Below, piece by piece: positions 44,543-53,058 of a stretch of 64,000 nucleotides of DNA. The DNA lies in assembly GCF_022631235.3 (NCBI RefSeq), contig NZ_CP093310.2:682001-746000 (forward strand). The letters run 5' to 3'. The notes beneath the pieces were generated by a model. The model was not told the DNA's origin. It did not search any database and saw nothing but the letters and a program-made list of their open reading frames with translations. Position 1 is the stretch's first letter. The number at the start of each line of letters is the position of its first letter. The position numbers were made by a program, and so were the translations under genes. This DNA comes from Psychrobacter raelei. Its GTDB lineage: Bacteria; Pseudomonadota; Gammaproteobacteria; Pseudomonadales; Moraxellaceae.

Positions 44543-45349
44543 ATGGCTGTATTTGGCAAACTGAAAATCTCTATCTTAACCGCAACTATGACCACTTTGG
44601 TGGGCTGTGCAACCGTCGCTGATGTAGCCGGATATAACACGGCAGCACTCAACGAGGATGCAGCAAAAAGCTACAGTCAAGTAGTCTCTAAAGCAAGCAG
44701 TCAAGGGGCAGTGGATAGAACGTCGAGCACAGCCGTGCGAGTTAATAGGGTCTTTAACCGCTTAAGACCTTATGCAGATCGTGCCAATGCCACAGGTGTT
44801 CCTTTTGACTGGCAGCTGACAGTCATTCGCTCACCTGAGCTTAATGCTTGGGCAATGCCAGGCGGTAAGATGGTGGTGTATACCGGTATTGTAGAAAAGC
44901 TTAATCTCAATGATGCAGAGATTGCGGCCATTATTGGTCACGAGATGACGCATGCCTTACAAGAGCACAGCAAAAAAGATGCAGGGCAAAAGATTTTAAC
45001 CGGATTGGCATTGCAATTAGGGGGTGCAGCGATACAGTCTAAGACCGGATTAAGCGCAGACTCTATCGGTATGCTCAGTGATTTAGGTATCGACAAGCCA
45101 TTTTCTCGCAGTCAAGAGTCACAAGCTGATGCCGGCGGCCTGCATCTAATGGCTCAAGCGGGCTATAACCCAGAGGCAGCCATCTCTGTGTGGAAAAAAA
45201 TGGAGGCGGTAAATGGTCGCAGCAATGCGGTTGTTACCTTAATGTCTACTCACCCAAACTCTCAGCAGCGTATCAATAAAATACAAGCACTATTGCCTGA
45301 AGTGACACCAATTTATCAAGCCGCTGCTAAAGCCCCTAATGGAAAATAA
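44543..45349 (+). CDS. M48 family zinc metalloprotease, lipoprotein
   Basis: 268 residues. Lipoprotein signal with lipobox LVGC (Cys22), so it is anchored in the envelope. M48 catalytic site GHEMTHALQEH (His133, Glu134, His137), third zinc ligand in ESQADAGG (Glu192, Asp196), and the conserved NAWAMPGGKMVVYTG strand. Resembles the LoiP/YcaL and Oma1-like group that degrades misfolded outer-membrane proteins. STHPNSQQRINKIQALLP near the end is also family-typical. AAGGATATTTT precedes the ATG. Confidence 0.93.
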   Translation: MAVFGKLKISILTATMTTLVGCATVADVAGYNTAALNEDAAKSYSQVVSKASSQGAVDRTSSTAVRVNRVFNRLRPYADRANATGVPFDWQLTVIRSPELNAWAMPGGKMVVYTGIVEKLNLNDAEIAAIIGHEMTHALQEHSKKDAGQKILTGLALQLGGAAIQSKTGLSADSIGMLSDLGIDKPFSRSQESQADAGGLHLMAQAGYNPEAAISVWKKMEAVNGRSNAVVTLMSTHPNSQQRINKIQALLPEVTPIYQAAAKAPNGK

Positions 45350-45418
45350 GCAATTTCGGCTCATCGCTATTTAGTCTATAAGCAGGCCGTGCACCAGCTT
45401 ATAGGTTCATCAAGGCGC

Positions 45419-46345
45419 TTAATTTGCATGGTGATACTTCTTATTAAGCGCTTTTAAAATAGCATAAGTTTCTAAGTCCATTTGTCCGGTAAGTTTCTGT
45501 GGCCGAAAATGTAATTGAAATGCATACACCACATTGCGGCTAGATCGGTCCCATTCATCACTAGGCGTGATGTCGTAGCCATAATCACTGAGCATCTGCT
45601 GAATGTCGGCAACAGTGGCTGATTGAAAAGAGCCTTCTGTCATAAATTGCTGCTTATCGGCCTCCTCATACCATGCCCCAATGCCATATTCTTTATAAAG
45701 TCGCTCCCAAGGAAACTTAGCCCCAGGGTCAATCTTACGAGACGGTGCCATATCAGAGTGACCGATAATCAACGTTGGTTCTATCTCATACTTTTGCGCT
45801 AAGTCTTGTACCAGCTGGGCAATTTTTTTAATCTGTATGTCCGTAAATTCAACATAATGCTCGGCAGGATGATAACCATCATTGTCGGTATTTTTGGCTT
45901 TGCGAAACTGCTGTTGGATGCCTTCATTAACGATTTCTATGCCAATTGAGGTGTCATTTAAGATACTTCTACCAGCAAAGCTACCTTGTCCTGCATGCCA
46001 AGCCCGCTGGTTATCGGGCACCAGCTGATAAATAGGTTTGTCATCGGTAATTGGGATTAGATAATGGGCACTGACATTGGCCGTGGTCAAAATGCGCAGT
46101 GACTCAGGCTCATTTTCGGCAGTGTAATGCAATACGATATACTTAATACGCTGGCTTTTGCCTTGGGCCTGATAGCTTTGTGAATCAATCGCATAAGTTG
46201 TAGCAGGTAGGCCCATACATCCTGATAACGTTAAGCTCACTGCTGCCAAACTTATGATACCAAGGGCAGTATTTAGGCCATGACAATAGGCTTTAGCTCG
46301 ATAAAAGGCGGGGGTATGAGGTGCGTTAGGGCGAAAGTTAAGCAT
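45419..46345 (-). CDS. AmiD-like lipoprotein N-acetylmuramoyl-L-alanine amidase
   Basis: 308 residues. Lipobox LSGC (Cys43) after a long n-region. The amidase_2 domain has IKYIVLHYTAENE (zinc ligand His73), NVSAHYLI, RAWHAGQGSFAGR, DTSIGIEIVN and IIGHSDMAPSRKIDPG (His196, Asp206, with Lys204). The C-terminal 60 residues (VADIQQMLSDYGYDI; YAFQLHFRPQKLTGQMD) form a peptidoglycan-binding domain. Outer-membrane AmiD of E. coli has this layout and cleaves the MurNAc-L-Ala bond. Convergent with the M48 gene. The exact start is unsure; no strong site is visible. Confidence 0.9.
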   Translation of the reverse strand: MLNFRPNAPHTPAFYRAKAYCHGLNTALGIISLAAVSLTLSGCMGLPATTYAIDSQSYQAQGKSQRIKYIVLHYTAENEPESLRILTTANVSAHYLIPITDDKPIYQLVPDNQRAWHAGQGSFAGRSILNDTSIGIEIVNEGIQQQFRKAKNTDNDGYHPAEHYVEFTDIQIKKIAQLVQDLAQKYEIEPTLIIGHSDMAPSRKIDPGAKFPWERLYKEYGIGAWYEEADKQQFMTEGSFQSATVADIQQMLSDYGYDITPSDEWDRSSRNVVYAFQLHFRPQKLTGQMDLETYAILKALNKKYHHAN

Positions 46346-46812
46346 AAATTTTTTCTGTCTGTGTGTAGGATAAAAGAGGGGGCTATTTTAGCTTTAATGG
46401 TAATGAGTTTGTATGTAGACAAGCAAAACCGCGCAAGGCAAGCTAGTCTAGCGTGTTACTAATCTCAAAGCCTCTATCGATAGACAGGGTTAAGAGCCTC
46501 TGTAAAAGTGGCTAAAACATACAGCTTAGCAATAATACTGTGCGATTGTTTCACTAATAAGTAGGTTTTATACGTTAACAGTGATTTAAGTTTAATTATA
46601 TTATTTTGTCTCGACAACTTAGTTTTTGGACGGTATTATCGGGTTAATCAAGTTTAGCTGGAGCTTGAGTGTTCACTAACTATTCTGAATTCATGCTAGG
46701 TTTTTTAGATATGTTTTTTAGATATTTAGTTATGAATATTGCTGTTATTTGATTCAGCTTTTTTTAACTTTTAACCTTAAATGGATTTGTATTTTTTCGA
46801 ATTGGAGTCGAT
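46346..46812. other. 467-bp spacer before DUF2147 copy 2
   Basis: AT-rich; no ORF with a ribosome binding site. The 14-mer GCTAAAACATACAG near 46512 also occurs near 29910. It must hold the promoters of the divergent amidase and DUF2147 genes, but no strong consensus was identified. Confidence 0.4.
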
Positions 46813-47259
46813 ATGAAATTTCTTACTACTTTACTGACCACCACGGCCCTGACAGGCCTAATGTCCACTGCGGCAATGGCAGCCTCATTGAACAACACTC
46901 AATGGCAATCTATAGATGACAAAACCGGTGAAAAAAAAGCCGTTATCAAAATGACGGAGTCTAATGGCGTAGTGACCGGTACAATTGTGAAAGTTAACGA
47001 TGCGTCAAAGGCCAAAGAAGTTTGCTCAAAATGCTCAGGCTCATTAAAGAACAAACCGATCGTGGGTTTACCTATCTTAACCGGTCTTAAAGCGGATGGT
47101 AATAATAAATGGTCAGGTGGCGATCTGGTTGATCCAGAAACTGGCAAAGTTTATGGCGGTAAAGTCACCCTAGCTGACAATGGTCAGTCTTTGAAGCTGA
47201 CTGGTAACATCAAGCACACACCTTTTAAGCGCAGCCAAACTTGGACACGAGTCAAATAA
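46813..47259 (+). CDS. secreted DUF2147 protein (copy 2)
   Basis: 148 residues: signal peptide ending AAMA before ASLNNTQW, then a DUF2147 domain with ESNGVVTGTIVKVNDA, a CSKC pair near residue 75, GGDLVDPETGKVYGGKVTL and KRSQTWTRVK at the end. The same order of motifs as copy 1 at 15258 shows paralogy (NNTQW, ESNG, CxxC, EPETG/DPETG). Periplasmic, function unknown. GGAGTCGAT precedes the ATG. Own terminator at 47304. Confidence 0.88.
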   Translation: MKFLTTLLTTTALTGLMSTAAMAASLNNTQWQSIDDKTGEKKAVIKMTESNGVVTGTIVKVNDASKAKEVCSKCSGSLKNKPIVGLPILTGLKADGNNKWSGGDLVDPETGKVYGGKVTLADNGQSLKLTGNIKHTPFKRSQTWTRVK

Positions 47260-47303
47260 AATCATAACTAAGTTGGCTGAGTAACAGCCGCTTAAGTAAA
47301 CAC

Positions 47304-47340
47304 AAAAAAGGTTAGATGGCCAAGCTGTCTAACCTTTTTT
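47304..47340 (+). terminator. intrinsic terminator after DUF2147 copy 2
   Basis: Arms AAAAAAGGTTAGA and TCTAACCTTTTTT with a short partly paired loop; T-run on both strands, so it may also serve convergent DUF421. Confidence 0.9.
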
Positions 47341-47416
47341 GTGCAGATGTGGTTTGCTGCTGGTTTGTAGGCTGTATTGGTAGCTTGAGCGGCCTAAATA
47401 TCGTATTAGTACACTC

Positions 47417-47959
47417 TTAGTACAAAGGTTTGAGCGTATCTGAGGGCTTTATATTACCCTGTTCATCTAGTCTGTCTGAGGGGTCTCGCTTTGGAATTAT
47501 GGTGAGCTTGGCATCGCTTTCAAACACCACAGCTGCTACCTGGTCATAATCATGAATCCCTTCACTGCGCATGGCGCATTCAATCTCTTGGCGGGTTAAG
47601 CGCTCTTTGCGCATGGCTTCTGGTAGAAACTGGCCCTGATAAAACACCACCCGTGGTTCGGAGACGATGAAGTTTGCAAACTCAGGTGAGATAGCGGCGT
47701 ATTTGGTCACTAAGTACTGTAAGGCTAATAGGCTCACGATGGATGCCATGCCCTCAATGATGGGGACGTTATCAAGCACAATGGTACTGGCGCCGATAGA
47801 CCCAATCATCACAGTCACTACCCAGTCGAAGTTGTTAAGCTGTGAGGTAGACCGCTTGCCTGATACCTTGTGAAACGCCACAATGCAGATATAGACAATA
47901 ACTGACGATAGCACAATGCGTATCAAGGTCTCGCTACTGTCAAAAAATATATTCTGCAT
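47417..47959 (-). CDS. DUF421 (YetF-like) membrane protein
   Basis: 180 residues from the ATG at 47959, set by AAGGAG with six bases between; a longer frame starts 12 codons upstream. Three TM helices in the first 90 residues (IRIVLSSVIVYICIVAFHKV; FDWVVTVMIGSIGASTIVL; GMASIVSLLALQYLVTKYA), with the KRSTSQLNNFDWVV motif of DUF421, then a small cytoplasmic domain (FYQGQFLPEAMRKERLTRQEI; AMRSEGIHDYDQVAAVVFESD). The family function is unknown; YetF-like proteins are linked to membrane or stress responses. Confidence 0.88.
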   Translation of the reverse strand: MQNIFFDSSETLIRIVLSSVIVYICIVAFHKVSGKRSTSQLNNFDWVVTVMIGSIGASTIVLDNVPIIEGMASIVSLLALQYLVTKYAAISPEFANFIVSEPRVVFYQGQFLPEAMRKERLTRQEIECAMRSEGIHDYDQVAAVVFESDAKLTIIPKRDPSDRLDEQGNIKPSDTLKPLY

Positions 47960-48039
47960 GAGGTACTCCTTGGTCAAAGCGTTAAAAACAGCCAAGCGAT
48001 TAAAACAGCAATAATAGTTTAGATGACCCTTGCAGGTAT

Positions 48040-50073
48040 TTAGTGCTTGGCTGTCCAGTCTAGCATGGTATCAAGCACATAACGGGCCTCGTAGGTATTT
48101 AAAGGTGCTTGGTTGGTGCTGCCATTGATAATACCGACCACAATATAGTCCTGACCAGATTTGCCATGTACGTAGCCTGCCATGGAGGTGACGTTATTTA
48201 AGGTGCCCGTTTTAATCCAAGCACGGCCAATGGCTGCTGAGCTGGGCAAACGCTCAGCGTGCTCAGTAATGGTGCCACTAATGCCGGCCACCCCTAAAGA
48301 ATTGACATAAGTGTCAAAGTAGCGGTGGTTGTAGGCGAACTGCAGCAGATCAGCTAGATTTTCAGCAGTCACACTACAGTCGCGGCACAGTCCTGAGCCG
48401 TTAGACATGACAGGGGCGGGGGTCGTAAGATTTTTTTGCCACCACTGGTTGATGGTGCCTAGTGCCTTGGTGTAGTTAGAGTAGCTGTCTTTTTGTGGTT
48501 TTATAGCGTGGCCTGTGGTATCAGATGCAGCGCTAGGGTCTGAAAATAATGGCAAAGTCAGCGTTAGCTGCTCAGTCATGACGTTATTGGAGTAGTGATT
48601 GATATCGAAAATTTGCTGCGATAAAGGCAGCGAAGGATAACGTACAAAAGGCAGCGGCGAGGCGGGGAGAACAGAGACAGATTGTGCCAGCACGGCGTTT
48701 TTATCGGTGCTGCTGCTCATGTCTAAGTAAGTACCAGCGTTGGTCTTAAGCGGCGTTTCGGTATTGATCATATCGCCCGCTACGGTGTTACCGAGGCCCA
48801 AAAACTTAATAGAGCCTGATAAGGTATTGCCCAGACTTAGCCACTGGCCTTTGACCACCCGTTTAGCGAAGTCTTTGGCATCAGGATAGGCGATATAAAA
48901 AGTGCGAGCGCCGCAAGAGGTAGGCAAGCTTTTATTAAATTTTAGGCCTTGTGCTTGCCATATGGGCGCCAAGCTTGAGCGGGCCGATGAGCAGTTGCCT
49001 AGGCTCGCTGTGGGTAAGGTTGTGGGCAGATCATAATCGGCCATTAGCGGTTTATAGTATAGCTTGGCAGTGCCGCGCTGAGCATCATTTAAAAGTGGGA
49101 CAGCGGTGAGCTCTAGGGTGCTGAAGTTAACCAATAAGCCATCGGGGCTGGCATTATAAGGGCGCAGTGGATCATTATCAAAAGCGGCCGGATCTTTGGT
49201 CACACCTTGAAATACGGAGCTGTCTAATACAATGTCGCCTTTGATGTGCTGAATACCGGCCTGTTTTACCTGCTCTAATAGTTTATTTAAACGCTGAAGG
49301 GTCAGCTTAGGGTCACCACTGCCTTTGATGATTAAATCACCATATAAAGTATTGGCTGAAATGAATCCTGTGTGATAGGCCTGAGTGACCCAAACAAAAT
49401 TGGGGCCGAGCAGATCAAGCGCAATAAAGGTAGGGATCAGCTTCATGGTGCTGGCAGGGGTACGCGGTAATTCAGATAAATGACGCAGCGGATAGGCTAA
49501 GGGCTGATTGTCGTCGACAGTGCTTGGATTGACAGCAGCTAGGGCGTCACTGGCTGACTCATGAGCAGGGATATCGACTAAGCCCTGAGTCAGCGCTGGG
49601 TTGTTATGAGCTGGGTCACTTGATTTATTCTGAGATGCAGTACTTGAGGCTGGCGCAGTTTTTTTCTCGGCAGGGTTTGATTGAGCAGGCTGAGTTTGCA
49701 GCTTCTGGGCGGCAATTTTTGAGGGCGAAGCGGTGCTTTCAAGCTCAGGCGGCAGCTCATCAGCATCAACCAAATCTGGCTGCTCAGCCTTGACTTTCTG
49801 GACTAGATTAAGCGGTACTACCGCCGGCAGACGGCTTTTTACAGTTTTGGTACTGGCGGTAGTGTTATTGTCTGCAGTAGCGGTTACCGGCATAATCACT
49901 AAACTGATGTCATCGGTGCTAATGTGAGCACGATTAAGCGCCGCTTCCACAGGTGCGGGTAGCTGAGCATACAGTAAGGGGCTAATCCCTAAGCACAAAC
50001 CGATAGCCGTTGCCATCTTGGTTAAGGTTTTGGCAGGCAATAAGTCACAGAAGTTATATCTAGGCACAGTCAT
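48040..50073 (-). CDS. dacB: D-alanyl-D-alanine carboxypeptidase/endopeptidase PBP4
   Basis: Periplasmic class C penicillin-binding protein (peptidase S13). I take the ATG at 50073, which gives a signal peptide (ATAIGLCLGISPLLYAQ) and 677 residues; a longer frame starts at 50154. Active site S208-T-M-K211 in RTPASTMK, SNN in HYSNNVMTEQL, and KTG in AWIKTGTLNN. E. coli PBP4 has 477 residues with its serine near residue 80. The extra residues at about 70-195 are Ala/Pro/Ser/Gln/Thr-rich and lie before the active-site serine. Substrate is the peptide stem. Downstream is divergent from nothing coupled: DUF421 lies 80 bp further. Confidence 0.93.
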   Translation of the reverse strand: MTVPRYNFCDLLPAKTLTKMATAIGLCLGISPLLYAQLPAPVEAALNRAHISTDDISLVIMPVTATADNNTTASTKTVKSRLPAVVPLNLVQKVKAEQPDLVDADELPPELESTASPSKIAAQKLQTQPAQSNPAEKKTAPASSTASQNKSSDPAHNNPALTQGLVDIPAHESASDALAAVNPSTVDDNQPLAYPLRHLSELPRTPASTMKLIPTFIALDLLGPNFVWVTQAYHTGFISANTLYGDLIIKGSGDPKLTLQRLNKLLEQVKQAGIQHIKGDIVLDSSVFQGVTKDPAAFDNDPLRPYNASPDGLLVNFSTLELTAVPLLNDAQRGTAKLYYKPLMADYDLPTTLPTASLGNCSSARSSLAPIWQAQGLKFNKSLPTSCGARTFYIAYPDAKDFAKRVVKGQWLSLGNTLSGSIKFLGLGNTVAGDMINTETPLKTNAGTYLDMSSSTDKNAVLAQSVSVLPASPLPFVRYPSLPLSQQIFDINHYSNNVMTEQLTLTLPLFSDPSAASDTTGHAIKPQKDSYSNYTKALGTINQWWQKNLTTPAPVMSNGSGLCRDCSVTAENLADLLQFAYNHRYFDTYVNSLGVAGISGTITEHAERLPSSAAIGRAWIKTGTLNNVTSMAGYVHGKSGQDYIVVGIINGSTNQAPLNTYEARYVLDTMLDWTAKH

Positions 50074-50202
50074 AAGCTTACTAAGTATCAGTTGATTTAA
50101 GGATAAAAAAACAGGGGTGTCATGAGCGGTTATTATAACTGCTGATGAGGTCAATAAACACTGACGCCAAAAATAAATAGAGCCAGAGCAAATAAGCTTT
50201 CG

Positions 50203-50808
50203 TTACTTTAATAGTAAAAAAGCCATGGCGGTCATAATGGCATCATTATAGGCATCATGGGCAGCCATATCAGGCAACTTGAGCTGCTGACAAATGGCGC
50301 TAAGGTGCGAAGATTGATCAGGTATGCCTTGGGTGCGGTTACCGCTGTAGCGATTATAAAGCGTACGAATATCAATAACTGGATTAGGCAGATAAGTACC
50401 CATATAAGCTTTGACTAACGGGTTTAAAAAACTGATGTCTAGCTGAGGACAAAACCCAACGATGGGGCGATTACCGATAAACGGCAGCAGCTTCGCCAAC
50501 ATTTGCTCATAACTTAAACCATTTTCGACATCTATCGGGCGCAGGCCATGAATGATGATGGTGTCCTTGGTGGGCATCACCGGCGGGCGACAAATAAGAT
50601 GTAGCCCCTGTCCGGTATCGATGACAGATCCGTTAATATGAATGGCTGCGATAGACAGTAAATGGTTTTTTTTGGCGTTAAGACCGCTCATCTCACAATC
50701 AATGGCCACCCACTGATTCTCCACCGGCGGCTCAAACATCCCATTGAGCTCAGGGCGTAGCAGGCGCTTTTGGTACCAACTGGATTTTAGGTGCTGCATA
50801 AAGCTCAT
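50203..50808 (-). CDS. DEDDh 3'-5' exonuclease (DnaQ-like)
   Basis: 201 residues from the ATG at 50808, with GGAGG seven bases before it; a longer frame would overlap the upstream gene. Exo I VAIDCEMSG (Asp37, Glu39), Exo II VGFCPQLDISFL (Asp124), and Exo III AAHDAYNDAIMTA (His184, Asp189). Family is the Pol III epsilon-like exonucleases. It lies 64 bp after the CBS/DUF294 gene and is probably co-transcribed; the two are paired in many gammaproteobacteria. Confidence 0.93.
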   Translation of the reverse strand: MSFMQHLKSSWYQKRLLRPELNGMFEPPVENQWVAIDCEMSGLNAKKNHLLSIAAIHINGSVIDTGQGLHLICRPPVMPTKDTIIIHGLRPIDVENGLSYEQMLAKLLPFIGNRPIVGFCPQLDISFLNPLVKAYMGTYLPNPVIDIRTLYNRYSGNRTQGIPDQSSHLSAICQQLKLPDMAAHDAYNDAIMTAMAFLLLK

Positions 50809-50872
50809 AATCAGACCTCCAAGAGGACACAGATAGCAAATTAAGACAATAGCAGATAGGGATGGTTTTTCG

Positions 50873-52918
50873 CTAAGCGACTTCGAGCTGATAACGTTGA
50901 CGCAGCTCATTTTTGAAACTTTTGACCACGTTTAGGCACTCTTTTAACAGATCTCTTTCAAGCGCGGATAGGCTTGAGGGATCAACTTGGCGGGCCAGTC
51001 GGTCTTCTGTGGCCAAGGCAATATCCAAACGACGAGCCATAAAAAACTCCAGCGCCTCATTGAGTGTCTCTGCCCGATTATGCGTCATGACGCCAGCGCG
51101 CGCCAGCTCTTGTAGCCGGGCCTTACTGCTTGTGACATCAAAGATGTCGTTTTCTAAGGCCAGTGCTCGAATGCCGTGTACCAAAGGAAATATACCCGCT
51201 TTTTTTAGATCAATATCTTGCGCCATGGGCTTACCGATAAGCGGCATAAATTTTTTCCACCACTGATTGATATCGCCAAATTGCAAAGCGGCCTGAGCAA
51301 AGCCGCGCACGAACATGGGATCTGTGCTGCGATGCGCCACTTGGATATGTTTGCGTAGGCTCTCAAGTAGGCGCTCATCGCCGCATACGTAAGAGGCATC
51401 TAGTAGACAAGATAACCAAATGGCGTGCTGCGGCTCACGCTGATTAAACCAGATTGAAATCTCTGACTTAAAGCGGTTTAACGACTGACGCCATAAGGGA
51501 TTGCTCATCATGATGTTCCCCTCACACAGCGGGTACCCCATTTCTGCCAATACGTGATTGAATTTTTGGGCATAATCGGCCAAATTGGAGTCATTAAAGC
51601 CATTACGTATAATTAGCGCATTGTCTTGGTCAGTGCGCATAATTTGCTCGCCGCGGCCCTCGGAGCCCATCACGATAATGCAGGTGTTCTCATACACCAT
51701 ATCGGGCACGATAAGTCGCCACAATTTGGCAAAGACATGGGCATTGAGCGCTTGTACAATGCGGCTAATTACCCCGATTTTGATGCCATTGTTGTGTTGT
51801 TCTCGAATGTATTGGCCAATCTGTTCTACCGGACCTTTGAGCATATCTATACTACGGGCTTGCTCAATTTGTAAGGTAATAAGCTGAGAGTGATGACTCA
51901 AAAACGCCAACAAGTCACTTTGACCCAGTACCCCGATCACTTCTTGATTTTCATCAAGTACTGGTAAACGGTGGACTCGGTAGCGAATCATCGCCAGCAG
52001 CGCCTCGCTAATGTCTTGATGATGGTCGATGGTGTGTAGCTTGAACTTGGCATAATCTCGGCATAAAGCTGTGCTCATATCCACCCTTTCACTCACAGCT
52101 CGGCAAATATCGGCATCTGTTAAAATGCCTAAGTTACTTTGATGGGAGCGGGTGGGGTGGCGCTCCACGGTAGGGATGCGCTTGACCAAGACATGCTTAA
52201 GCCCAGCTTGGGTCATGGTGGTGGCAGCATCTACCAAGGTGGCGGTCTCTGCAATGGTATGCACGTCAAGCATGCGAATGGCAGTGACCGGCTGTAGCAT
52301 AAGCTGCTGCGACTCAGCTTGAGTGGCGGCAACAGAAGCATTTAATACATGGCCATTTAATTCATCACCATTTAATACATCGGCTGAGCCTTGGGTATCT
52401 AGGGAGTCGGCATGACTGAGCGTGCGAGTAGTGCGTAAGGCGGGTTTTTGACTGCGCGCGCTATACGCCTGCATACGCTCAGCCAACTCGCCGCTGAGTA
52501 AATTTCTGATATAACGATTTTGTACCGATAGTCTGTCTATCGCCGCTGGATTCACTTGCAGCAGCAAGCTGTCTTCAACGGCTTGATAATGATAGGCATC
52601 GCTTGGGTATGCATCTTTTGTTGAGTGATTTATCGGCGTGGCGGCTGGTATCGGCAGGTGTACCTCTTCATCTGTAGGTAGCTTGCGGCCATCGAACCAA
52701 TCATTGCTAAGTGCTGTGGCGACAAACTCACCTAGTGTCTCACCTGCTAGGCTTTGCTGGATACGCCCTTTTAGTACCACATAAAAATAGGCAGTATCTG
52801 CGATGCTTAACGCCTCATTTTTAGCCAAATAGCGGATTTGAGTTTGTTTTTTTAGACTTTCACGCTCATTTGAGCTCAAAACGTCAAAAGGAGGCTGCGT
52901 AAAGTCTAGCCTGGTCAT
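50873..52918 (-). CDS. CBS-domain / DUF294 nucleotidyltransferase-like protein
   Basis: 681 residues. N-terminal cyclic-nucleotide-binding-like domain (about 1-135: ALSIADTAYFYVVLKGRIQQ), a low-complexity linker (155-205), two CBS domains at about 210-345 (HVLVKRIPTVERH; LGILTDADICRAVSERV; VHRLPVLDENQEVIGVLGQSDLLAFL), then a DUF294 nucleotidyltransferase-like domain with GSEGRGEQ (418-425) and DQDN (430-433) and a helical C-terminal domain (GIRALALENDIF; ARAGVMTHNRAETLNEALEF). Resembles the N-terminal part of GlnD. Probably a signal-sensing partner of the exonuclease. Role unproven. Confidence 0.92.
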   Translation of the reverse strand: MTRLDFTQPPFDVLSSNERESLKKQTQIRYLAKNEALSIADTAYFYVVLKGRIQQSLAGETLGEFVATALSNDWFDGRKLPTDEEVHLPIPAATPINHSTKDAYPSDAYHYQAVEDSLLLQVNPAAIDRLSVQNRYIRNLLSGELAERMQAYSARSQKPALRTTRTLSHADSLDTQGSADVLNGDELNGHVLNASVAATQAESQQLMLQPVTAIRMLDVHTIAETATLVDAATTMTQAGLKHVLVKRIPTVERHPTRSHQSNLGILTDADICRAVSERVDMSTALCRDYAKFKLHTIDHHQDISEALLAMIRYRVHRLPVLDENQEVIGVLGQSDLLAFLSHHSQLITLQIEQARSIDMLKGPVEQIGQYIREQHNNGIKIGVISRIVQALNAHVFAKLWRLIVPDMVYENTCIIVMGSEGRGEQIMRTDQDNALIIRNGFNDSNLADYAQKFNHVLAEMGYPLCEGNIMMSNPLWRQSLNRFKSEISIWFNQREPQHAIWLSCLLDASYVCGDERLLESLRKHIQVAHRSTDPMFVRGFAQAALQFGDINQWWKKFMPLIGKPMAQDIDLKKAGIFPLVHGIRALALENDIFDVTSSKARLQELARAGVMTHNRAETLNEALEFFMARRLDIALATEDRLARQVDPSSLSALERDLLKECLNVVKSFKNELRQRYQLEVA

Positions 52919-53058
52919 AAACCACTCCCTGGTTATGTCGAATAAATTACATAGGGTACACGTGTTATTTTAGCAGGCATTGTACCGCTTCTTGAGCAAT
53001 GACGCACGGCTTATCTGGCGCCTGTGCTTTATTGAAGCACAGGCTGTGGAGCAAAAGA

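Noticed and set aside
46280..46462. 60-codon plus-strand frame overlapping the amidase gene 5' end
   Set aside because: Overlaps a convincing gene on the other strand and shows no features.
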